Assembly: GCA_946414115.1 (NCBI GenBank)
Contig: CAMKNF010000112.1
Location: forward strand, 1-6,451
DNA: 6,451 nt
Origin: an uncultured Ruminococcus sp.
Lineage (GTDB): Bacteria > Bacillota > Clostridia > Oscillospirales > Acutalibacteraceae
Direction: 5' to 3'
Shown here: in pieces, positions 1 through 4,955 of the stretch
Numbering within the stretch: position 1 is the stretch's first letter
Layout: each line of letters opens with the position of its first letter
Position numbers and translations under genes: made by a program
Notes under the pieces: generated by a model
The model's input: only the letters and a program-made list of their open reading frames with translations
Databases searched by the model: none
What the model was told of the DNA's origin: nothing

Positions 1-446
1 CTGAAATTAAAGATCAGGTATTTTACAATTGCAGCAGTTTAGAAACAATTGAAATACCCTCAACAGTTGAGTCTATTGGTTCATTTGCTTTTTCTGACTG
101 TTCATCTCTGAAGGCTCTTACTATTCCGAAAGCAACAACTTCAATTGCTTCAAACGCATTCAGAAATTGCCCTAATCTCACACTTTATGTTTATAAAGAT
201 TCGTACGCACAGCAGTATGCTGAAGAAAATAACATCAATTTTGAGATTATTCCCGAATATGAAATCGGTGATGTAGATTTGAACGGAATTGTCAATGTAA
301 GCGATGCTACACTTGTTCAGTATTACGCTTCATCAATTAAGGAACTCTCCGATTATCAGCTTTCACTTGCCGACGTAAACGGAGATGGTGTAGTTAATGT
401 ACTTGACGCAACGCAGATTCAGCGTATTCTTGTTGGATTTGCATAA
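1..446 (+). CDS. Leucine-rich-repeat (BspA-type) protein with C-terminal type I dockerin, 3' end only
   Basis: The open frame enters from the left edge (first full codon at 3) and ends at TAA 444-446, giving 147 visible residues. Residues 1-60 carry BspA-like LRR_5 units, seen as repeated CSSLETIEIPSTVESIGSFAF and CSSLKALTIP patterns. The tail YKDSYAQQYAEENNINFE is the usual cap after such repeats. A type I dockerin follows, with two calcium-binding loops: DVDLNGIVNVSD (residues 90-101) and DVNGDGVVNVLD (124-135), each followed by a helix. Dockerins of this kind bind cohesins on a scaffoldin, so the protein is probably secreted and attached to a cellulosome or cell surface; its partner and substrate are unknown. 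The start, signal peptide and any N-terminal domain lie outside the window. Family assignment is confident; the role is inferred. Confidence 0.88.
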   Translation, partial: EIKDQVFYNCSSLETIEIPSTVESIGSFAFSDCSSLKALTIPKATTSIASNAFRNCPNLTLYVYKDSYAQQYAEENNINFEIIPEYEIGDVDLNGIVNVSDATLVQYYASSIKELSDYQLSLADVNGDGVVNVLDATQIQRILVGFA

Positions 447-467
447 TTGATTTTAAGAATTTGTTTT

Positions 468-491
468 GGGGAACGATATTTGTCGTTCCCT
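468..491 (+). terminator. Stem-loop after the dockerin gene, possible weak terminator or leader hairpin
   Basis: A perfect 8-bp stem, GGGAACGA (469-476) with TCGTTCCC (483-490), closes a 6-nt loop and starts 22 nt after the upstream stop codon. The 3' side is TAAAATATTATTT, not an unbroken U tract, so termination would be weak. I see no good promoter between 447 and 512, so the downstream gene may be reached by readthrough past this hairpin. Confidence 0.45.
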
Positions 492-512
492 AAAATATTA
501 TTTGGAGGTACG

Positions 513-1214
513 ATGAAATATCTTATAGCTGACCTTGTAACTGAGATGGAACCCAAATATGATCATTTTCGAAACCTTGCAAAGCCTTTTGAATACTGCG
601 GCGACAGAAACACAGATATTTCTTTGTCTGTTTCAGATGAGCATATCAACTCCTTAATTAAGAGAATGGTACCGAGCACAACTATAGGAGCCGCAGAGGA
701 ATTTGCTTATGCAGGAATATTTTGCAAAAGCATAATTAAATACAATGCAATGCTGATTCATTCATCTGCGATTAAATATAACGGCAAGGCTTATTTGTTT
801 TCGGCAGATTCGGGAGTGGGTAAGTCCACACATACTTCCCTTTGGCGAAAAGCATTTGGAAATGATGTAAAAATGATTAATGATGATAAGCCTGTCGTTC
901 GAATTATAGACGGAAAAGCAGTCGCGTACGGAACACCATTTGACGGCGGAAGCGGAATAGCAAATAATATTTCAGCTCCGCTCGGCGCAGTTGTGTTCAT
1001 CGAAAGAGGAGAGAACAACTCAATCAGAAAAGCTGAAACGCCTGAAATAATAAAAAGGCTTTATTTTTCCACAGCTCATTTTGTCAGCAGAGATACGGCT
1101 GATAAAATGCTGAATAATTTTGAGTGCTTGCTTTCTTGCACAGAATTTTATATTCTGACGTGTAATATGAATATTTCAGCCGCATATACGGCACGAGATG
1201 CAATAGTAAAATAG
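513..1214 (+). CDS. HPr kinase/PEP carboxykinase-like P-loop protein of unknown substrate
   Basis: This 233-residue protein starts at ATG 513, preceded by GGAGG at 504-508. The open frame reaches back to a TTG at 447, but that extension lacks a ribosome binding site and runs through the hairpin at 468-491. A P-loop, SADSGVGKST (residues 97-106, K104), follows a strand with HSSAIKYNGKAYLFS. An acidic INDDKP motif (122-127) and GTPFDGG (140-146) come next. This order matches the nucleotide-binding fold shared by HPr kinase and PEP carboxykinase. Clostridial proteins of this size are often annotated as PEP carboxykinase, but this one is far too short to be that enzyme. It is also shorter than true HPr kinase and I see no HPrK signature. 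Relatives often sit in RiPP or PqqD-type clusters; no such partner is visible here. Function is unknown; an ATP-dependent kinase is the likeliest guess. Confidence 0.75.
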   Translation: MKYLIADLVTEMEPKYDHFRNLAKPFEYCGDRNTDISLSVSDEHINSLIKRMVPSTTIGAAEEFAYAGIFCKSIIKYNAMLIHSSAIKYNGKAYLFSADSGVGKSTHTSLWRKAFGNDVKMINDDKPVVRIIDGKAVAYGTPFDGGSGIANNISAPLGAVVFIERGENNSIRKAETPEIIKRLYFSTAHFVSRDTADKMLNNFECLLSCTEFYILTCNMNISAAYTARDAIVK

Positions 1215-1228
1215 ATACGATAAAAGTA

Positions 1229-1263
1229 AAAAGCAAAGGTAGAATAATCTGCCTTTGCTTTTA
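1229..1263. terminator. Bidirectional intrinsic terminator between convergent genes (repeat copy 1)
   Basis: A 15-bp stem, 1229-1243 paired with 1248-1262, has one G-U wobble and a 4-nt loop (ATAA), with T-rich DNA on both outer sides. It lies 15 nt after the HPrK-like gene and 24 nt after the stop of the converging CAP gene, so it can end both transcripts. Positions 1227-1262 match 2400-2435 at 35 of 36 bases. Confidence 0.8.
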
Positions 1264-1286
1264 TGTTTATTCTTATTTAGTTTTAT

Positions 1287-2072
1287 CTACGAAAACAAAA
1301 CGGACCAATAAGTGTGAGGTTTTCCGTCAGAAGATTCGCTGGCATCAACATGCTTATAACCAACACCTATATATCTGTATTTCTTTTCTAAAATTGCGGC
1401 TTTATGTCCAGGAGAATTCATCCATGCATTAGTAACACTTGAAGGAGTTCCATAGCCTGACGCAATATTTTCACAATAGAAAAAATCGCACAAATTGAAT
1501 TCTTCGAAAATGGTATCATAATAACTGCCGTCTGGTCGAGTGTGAGAATATTTTTCAACTAATTCTTCCGCACGTTTTTGAGCGGCAAGAGCTAATTTTC
1601 CGTCATACTTAAATCTAACAAGATTATTTTCATCTCTAACATCATTGAATAATTTTAAAATTGATTTTTTAAATGTTTTAATATCTTCAGTAGAAGCAGT
1701 ATCTAAATTAAGTTCTGAAATAACATCTTCTTCTGTTTGAGGAATGCCGGTTTTTACAAATTTGTTATTACTTAAAGCAGGAAAAGTATCAATTTTTGAT
1801 ACCAAGAATTTTTTTATTATTGTTGCATCTATAATATTTATTTTCCCGTCGCCAGATACATCCATAACATTAATTTCATTAGGCATAATATTATCATAGA
1901 ATCCACAGCATAACGTACGCTGAATATATGTGGAATCGATAACTGTAATTACCCCATCTCTGTCACTGTCTCCGCAAATATACTCAAAAGGAGTTTCTGA
2001 TGCACTTACAGGTATGCAAGAAATAATACTTAGTGATAATAAAATAGAAATAATTTTCTTTGTGATTTTCAT
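1287..2072 (-). CDS. Secreted dockerin-CAP (SCP/PR1-like) domain protein
   Basis: The likely start is ATG at 2072, giving 261 residues that open with a signal peptide: MKITKK, a hydrophobic stretch, then VSASE around residue 25. The frame extends to a TTG at 2150, but that would overlap the promoter. A type I dockerin follows at about residues 31-95, with loops DSDRDGVITVID (35-46) and DVSGDGKINIID (71-82). After a linker comes a CAP domain (about 138-261) with HTRPDGS (H177), ENIASG (E201), NAWMNSPGHKAAIL (W217, H223), the YRYIGVGY strand and a closing YWSVLFS. The His/Glu set of the CAP cavity appears present. CAP proteins are extracellular with poorly known activity; the dockerin suggests docking to a cohesin scaffold. 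Family is confident, biochemical role unknown. Confidence 0.88.
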   Translation of the reverse strand: MKITKKIISILLSLSIISCIPVSASETPFEYICGDSDRDGVITVIDSTYIQRTLCCGFYDNIMPNEINVMDVSGDGKINIIDATIIKKFLVSKIDTFPALSNNKFVKTGIPQTEEDVISELNLDTASTEDIKTFKKSILKLFNDVRDENNLVRFKYDGKLALAAQKRAEELVEKYSHTRPDGSYYDTIFEEFNLCDFFYCENIASGYGTPSSVTNAWMNSPGHKAAILEKKYRYIGVGYKHVDASESSDGKPHTYWSVLFS

Positions 2073-2080
2073 AAATCTAA

Positions 2081-2097
2081 GGCTACAGTGTGTAGCC
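2081..2097 (-). promoter_or_regulatory. Leader hairpin between Shine-Dalgarno and start codon of the dockerin-CAP gene
   Basis: On the minus strand GGCTACA-CAC-TGTAGCC forms a perfect 7-bp stem. It lies between the only good ribosome binding sequence (GAGAGGAAGGG, about 2110-2100) and ATG 2072. The linear gap is 27 nt, too long for normal initiation; folding this 17-nt hairpin leaves about 10 nt. I infer that it bridges the Shine-Dalgarno to the start codon. The alternative is a TTG start at 2099, which directly abuts the Shine-Dalgarno with no spacing. Confidence 0.5.
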
Positions 2098-2121
2098 AAC
2101 CCTTCCTCTCTTTTTATTGTA

Positions 2122-2150
2122 AATATATCACAAAATGTATAAAATAGCAA
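2122..2150 (-). promoter_or_regulatory. Promoter of the dockerin-CAP gene
   Basis: On the minus strand, -35 TTGCTA (2150-2145), a 17-bp spacer and -10 TATATT (2127-2122) preceded by TGA, an extended -10. The predicted start is near 2115, giving a leader of about 43 nt. The position rules out the upstream TTG at 2150 as the start codon. Confidence 0.65.
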
Positions 2151-2176
2151 GAGTGAAAAATATAATATGATATAAT

Positions 2177-2395
2177 AAAGCCAAAGAAAGCTGTTTTCAA
2201 ATTATGCCATACTATAATACAGATTGTATGATTGTGTTTCTTGAACTTCTGTCTAAATTATATACTCACGATATGGTGATTTTGGTATGTGACGGTGCTG
2301 CTTATCACAAAGCAAACCCTTTGATTGTTATTGAAACATTCGTATCACTTTTATCCCTCCCTATACTCCCCATTGAACCAATATGGAAGGAGATT
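2177..2395 (+). pseudogene. Decayed IS630-type transposase fragment (DDE domain remnant)
   Basis: The reading frame gives IMPYYNTDCMIVFLE, then LVCDGAAYHKANPL and finally PIEPIWKEI. These match the end of the DDE domain of IS630-family transposases, including the second catalytic Asp (CDGAAYHK) and the third acidic residue (PIExIWKEI). Between them the frame is wrong: positions 2335-2367 read NIRITFIPPYT in the +1 frame, which is the expected family sequence. One A appears lost near 2333-2336, and about 11 nt, encoding the PEMN of PYTPEMNPIE, near 2368. The two losses sum to 12, which restores the frame. The N-terminal helix-turn-helix, first catalytic Asp and C-terminus are absent, so it is inactive. 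No terminal inverted repeats were recognised. Confidence 0.8.
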
Positions 2396-2400
2396 AGTAT

Positions 2401-2437
2401 AAAAAGCAAAGATAGAATAATCTGCCTTTGCTTTTTT
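2401..2437 (+). terminator. Intrinsic terminator upstream of cas3 (repeat copy 2)
   Basis: The left arm is 2402-2416 and the right arm 2421-2435, with an ATAA loop, one A-C mismatch and one wobble, followed by TTTTTTATTT. It is nearly identical to the hairpin at 1229-1263. It begins within 10 nt of the end of transposase homology and would insulate cas3 from upstream transcription. Confidence 0.7.
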
Positions 2438-2484
2438 ATTTCCAAATTTTATATATAGTAGTTAGTAAACTTTTTTGTTGAATA

Positions 2485-2513
2485 TTGAAAAATCTTCACT
2501 GATATAGTAAAAT
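2485..2513 (+). promoter_or_regulatory. Promoter of cas3
   Basis: -35 TTGAAA (2485-2490), 17-bp spacer, -10 TAAAAT (2508-2513); each hexamer differs from consensus at one base. The predicted start near 2520 gives a leader of about 58 nt. No match to the crRNA-like guide at 4781-4763 was seen on either strand here, in contrast to the cas5c promoter. Confidence 0.65.
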
Positions 2514-2577
2514 AATATATAAATACAAGCATAAACTTATAAATATTATTTAAATAGTAAATAAAGGGAGAGTGAAT

Positions 2578-4725
2578 ATGAACTATATAGCTCATAAACG
2601 AAGCGAAACTGATAAAAAAGAACAGCTTTTGCTTGAACATTTGAAAAATGTTTCACAATTGTCTGAAACATTTGCTGAGTGTCTAAATCTTTCGGATTAT
2701 GCTGGAATTATTGGAATGTTACACGATATCGGTAAATACAGCAATCGTTTTCAACAGAGAATTAACGGTGCAGAAATTAGCGTTGATCATTCAACTTGCG
2801 GTACACAGGAAGCTTTTAAAAAGCGACTATCTATAGCGGCATTTTGCATTGCCGGACACCATGGCGGAATACCTGATATTGGCGGCAGAGCTGATACTGA
2901 AAATGATTCTACTCTGCAAGGTAGATTAAAAAAGAATACAGAAGATTTTTCAGCTTGGGTTAATGAAGTAGATAGCAGTAAATTCAAACCAATAAGTGAG
3001 CCTTTCACAAATGACAGAATTCCTTATAATTTTATTCTGCGTTTTTTATTTTCGTGTCTTGTTGATGCTGATTATCTTGACACCGAAAATTTTATGTCTA
3101 ACGGTGCTGTTTCAAGAGATAGTGGTGATGAACTTCCATTTCTTTTATCCTTACTGAACAATCATATTGAAAAGTGGCAGAATCCAAGCGGTAAACTAAA
3201 TATTTTAAGGACAAATATGCTCAATGAATGTATAGAAGTTGGTCGAAAAAGCTCTGATAAACTTTTCACTCTGACAGTACCAACAGGTGGCGGAAAGACT
3301 ATTTCTTCAATGGCATTTGCGCTTAATTATGCGGTAAAACATAGGAAAAAGAGAATTATTTATGTTATTCCATATACAAGCATAATTGAGCAGAATGCAG
3401 ATGTTTTCAGAAAAATTTTCGGTTTAAAAAATGTTCTTGAAAATCATTCAAATGTAGATTTCAAGGAGATTGACGATGAAACAAAAACACAGATGATGCT
3501 TGCCGCAGAAAACTGGGATTCTCCGATTATAGTAACAACGGCAGTTCAGTTCTTTGAATCAATGTTTTCAAATAAACCTTCTAAATGCAGGAAAATCCAT
3601 AATATTGCTGATAGTGTTGTTATTTTTGACGAGGCGCAGATGCTGCCTCTTGATTATATTTTGCCTTGTGCAACAGTAATAAGACAGCTTGCGGAAAACT
3701 ACAATTCTGCTGTCGTACTATGTACTGCAACACAGCCAAATTTTCAGTCAATTCTTAATCTTACTGATAAGAGCAATAAACTGCAATTAACGGAAATATG
3801 TAAATCTGCTGAAAATCTGACAGATGATTTCAGGCGTGTTAATTTTAAATATGAAGGGAAGCTCGAAGATGATGAAATAGCCTTGGAAATAAAACAATGC
3901 AATCAGGTTCTTTGCATTGTAAATAAGAAAGCACACGCTCAAAAAATCTATTCTATGCTTGGCGAGTCAGATGAGAATTTCCATTTGTCAACATATATGT
4001 ATCCTGCACACCGTCAAAAGGTTCTTAAAAAGATAAAACAACGACTTGATGAAAACAAGCCTTGCAGAGTTATTTCAACAAGCCTTATTGAGGCAGGTGT
4101 TGACATAGATTTTCCGACAGTTTACAGGGCAATTTCGGGCATAGATTCAATTTTACAGGCAGGCGGAAGATGCAACAGAGAGAACAAAAGGAATTCATCT
4201 GAATGTATAGTGCACATTTTCAACACTGATGAGGTTTTGTCCTATCAGCAGACAAACACCGATGCGGCTATGGAGGTTATCAAAAAGTACGGTGATAAAA
4301 TTTATTTGCCCGATGCAATCAAAATGTATTTTGACAATCTGTACTATTATCGTGATATTGACAAAACGCATAAGGTGTTTGATAAAAAGGGCATTATAAA
4401 TGGTCTTACGAATCTGGAATTTGAATCTGTAGCTCAAAAATTTAAAATAATAGAGAACGATACCAAATCACTTTATATTTGTACAGAAGAAAATAAAAAG
4501 GAATTTGATGATTTAAGGCACGGCAATTACTCGAAAGAGCTTTTCAGAAATCTGCAACAGTATGTTGTGAATCTGTACGAGAGAGATTTTAAGAAGCTTG
4601 ATGAAGCGTGTTGTATTGAATACATTGACAGTTACTTTTATATTTTGTCAGACAGTAATTATTACAGCGATAAAACAGGAATTACTTTTCCTGACGATAA
4701 CACGTTAAAGTGCATTTTTTCATAA
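2578..4725 (+). CDS. cas3: CRISPR-associated helicase-nuclease Cas3 (type I-C)
   Basis: This 715-residue protein is the effector nuclease of type I CRISPR: Cascade recruits it to an R-loop, where its HD domain nicks and degrades the displaced strand while the helicase translocates. The HD domain is N-terminal: H21, LHDIGKYSNRFQ (H49, D50, K53), DHST (H71), GHHGG (H94, H95) and DADYLDTE (D163, D165). The SF2 helicase follows with PTGGGKT (235-241), DEAQ (351-354), TAT (383-385), TSLIEAGVDID (501-511) and QAGGRCNRE (527-535). All core motifs look intact, so the protein is probably active. ATG 2578 has GGGAG at 2566-2570; an in-frame GTG at 2572 lies too close to it. Following cas5c and cas8c identify subtype I-C. 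Unusually, a 230-bp gap with its own promoters separates it from cas5c. Confidence 0.96.
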   Translation: MNYIAHKRSETDKKEQLLLEHLKNVSQLSETFAECLNLSDYAGIIGMLHDIGKYSNRFQQRINGAEISVDHSTCGTQEAFKKRLSIAAFCIAGHHGGIPDIGGRADTENDSTLQGRLKKNTEDFSAWVNEVDSSKFKPISEPFTNDRIPYNFILRFLFSCLVDADYLDTENFMSNGAVSRDSGDELPFLLSLLNNHIEKWQNPSGKLNILRTNMLNECIEVGRKSSDKLFTLTVPTGGGKTISSMAFALNYAVKHRKKRIIYVIPYTSIIEQNADVFRKIFGLKNVLENHSNVDFKEIDDETKTQMMLAAENWDSPIIVTTAVQFFESMFSNKPSKCRKIHNIADSVVIFDEAQMLPLDYILPCATVIRQLAENYNSAVVLCTATQPNFQSILNLTDKSNKLQLTEICKSAENLTDDFRRVNFKYEGKLEDDEIALEIKQCNQVLCIVNKKAHAQKIYSMLGESDENFHLSTYMYPAHRQKVLKKIKQRLDENKPCRVISTSLIEAGVDIDFPTVYRAISGIDSILQAGGRCNRENKRNSSECIVHIFNTDEVLSYQQTNTDAAMEVIKKYGDKIYLPDAIKMYFDNLYYYRDIDKTHKVFDKKGIINGLTNLEFESVAQKFKIIENDTKSLYICTEENKKEFDDLRHGNYSKELFRNLQQYVVNLYERDFKKLDEACCIEYIDSYFYILSDSNYYSDKTGITFPDDNTLKCIFS

Positions 4726-4761
4726 AAAGGAAAGCAGGGCTGAAATCGCCCTGCCGCCTTT
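4724..4761 (-). terminator. Intrinsic terminator of the crRNA-like RNA
   Basis: On the minus strand GCAGGGC (4754-4748), loop GATTTCA, GCCCTGC (4740-4734), then TTTCCTTTTT (4733-4724). An outer AAAGG/CCTTT pairing (4761-4757 with 4730-4726) extends the stem across a small internal loop. The U-rich tail exists only in the minus direction; on the plus strand CGCCTTTGAAAATATT follows, so it is a poor terminator for cas3. The T tract overlaps the last two bases of the cas3 stop codon. Confidence 0.82.
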
Positions 4762-4781
4762 GAAAATATTAAACTGCTAAT

Positions 4782-4806
4782 ATTTCAATCCACTGTTTTC
4801 ACAGAC
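4782..4806 (-). repeat. Solitary degenerate type I-C CRISPR repeat
   Basis: On the minus strand this reads GTCTGTGAAAACAG followed by TGGATTGAAAT, 25 nt instead of the usual 32-33. It keeps the 5' GTC and the 3' handle of type I-C repeats. The central stem is cut down to CTGT/ACAG capped by a GAAA (GNRA) tetraloop. There is no second copy within the gap, so this is not an array. Confidence 0.83.
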
Positions 4807-4812
4807 AAAAAA

Positions 4813-4841
4813 ATTATATCACATATATTATTTAAAATCAA
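4813..4841 (-). promoter_or_regulatory. Promoter of the crRNA-like RNA
   Basis: On the minus strand, -35 TTGATT (4841-4836), exactly 17 bp, then a perfect -10 TATAAT (4818-4813) preceded by TGA, an extended -10. Six T residues separate it from G 4806, placing the start on the first base of the repeat. No 5' leader would need removal. Confidence 0.8.
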
Positions 4842-4864
4842 ATATTAAATTTAACGTGAAACGA

Positions 4865-4886
4865 ATAATATAAAACTACTAATGAA
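4865..4886 (-). promoter_or_regulatory. Predicted Cascade target (operator) of the crRNA-like RNA, with TTC PAM
   Basis: The minus strand has PAM TTC at 4886-4884, then ATTAGTAGTTTTATATTAT (4883-4865). Against the guide it matches 16 of 19 positions; the mismatches fall only at 6, 12 and 18. Similarity ends after position 19. A full 35-nt R-loop would cover 4883-4849, between the -35 boxes of the RNA promoter (4836-4841) and the cas5c promoter (4895-4900). The PAM end is 8 bp from the cas5c -35 box, so a bound complex should hinder RNA polymerase. Short pairing would favour binding without Cas3 cleavage (inference). Confidence 0.82.
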
Positions 4887-4894
4887 AAATAATA

Positions 4895-4922
4895 TTGACA
4901 AATTAATAATATATGGTATAAT
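4895..4922 (+). promoter_or_regulatory. Strong promoter of cas5c-cas8c
   Basis: Perfect -35 TTGACA (4895-4900), 16-bp spacer, perfect -10 TATAAT (4917-4922) with TGG before it, an extended -10. The predicted start is near 4929, leaving a leader of about 27 nt. Its consensus strength suggests that it needs a repressor, which fits the Cascade target just upstream. Confidence 0.85.
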
Positions 4923-4955
4923 ATAACTAACAAAATGAATGAAAGGAGTGATAGA

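Larger units (their letters stand above)
4724..4806 (-). ncRNA. Predicted crRNA-like regulatory RNA (CreR-like), about 83 nt
   Basis: This is a complete small transcription unit antisense to the operon. In order on the minus strand it has a promoter (4841-4813), a predicted start at G 4806, a degenerate type I-C repeat (4806-4782), a guide-like segment (from 4781) and an intrinsic terminator (to 4724). The repeat ends in TGGATTGAAAT, the 11-nt 5' handle made when Cas5c cuts type I-C repeats, so the RNA should load into Cascade. The first 19 guide bases, ATTAGCAGTTTAATATTTT, match a TTC-flanked site next to the cas5c promoter except at positions 6, 12 and 18. The terminator's outer stem starts at guide position 21, so the pairing part stays single-stranded. 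Sequence and layout are seen directly. Cascade loading and repression of cas5c are inferred, by analogy with CreR/CreA-type RNAs known from other CRISPR types. Confidence 0.85.

Noticed and set aside
513..1214. PEP carboxykinase or true HPr kinase
   Set aside because: The protein has the P-loop and acidic motif of the fold, but it is much shorter than PEP carboxykinase and lacks a recognisable HPrK signature and N-terminal domain.
2171..2176. TATAAT on the plus strand as a promoter for the transposase fragment
   Set aside because: The hexamer has a TGA before it, but no -35 element at a suitable distance, and the region is AT-rich.
2204..2458. A small intact gene of 84 codons
   Set aside because: Its sequence is a transposase fragment with an internal out-of-frame segment, and its 3' part reads through the terminator hairpin.
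4724..4761. The hairpin as a terminator for cas3
   Set aside because: On the plus strand no U tract follows the stem; the T-rich tail exists only in the minus direction. It may still weakly affect cas3 transcripts.
4887..4955. A CreTA-like toxin gene driven by the promoter at 4895-4922
   Set aside because: Only about 27 nt lie between the predicted start site and the cas5c start, and the ATG at 4935 is in frame with cas5c. There is no room for a separate toxin, so the guided site points to cas5c itself.
4726..4955. A CRISPR array in the cas3-cas5c gap
   Set aside because: Only one degenerate repeat is present. The downstream repeat is replaced by a terminator, so this is a single RNA gene and not an array.
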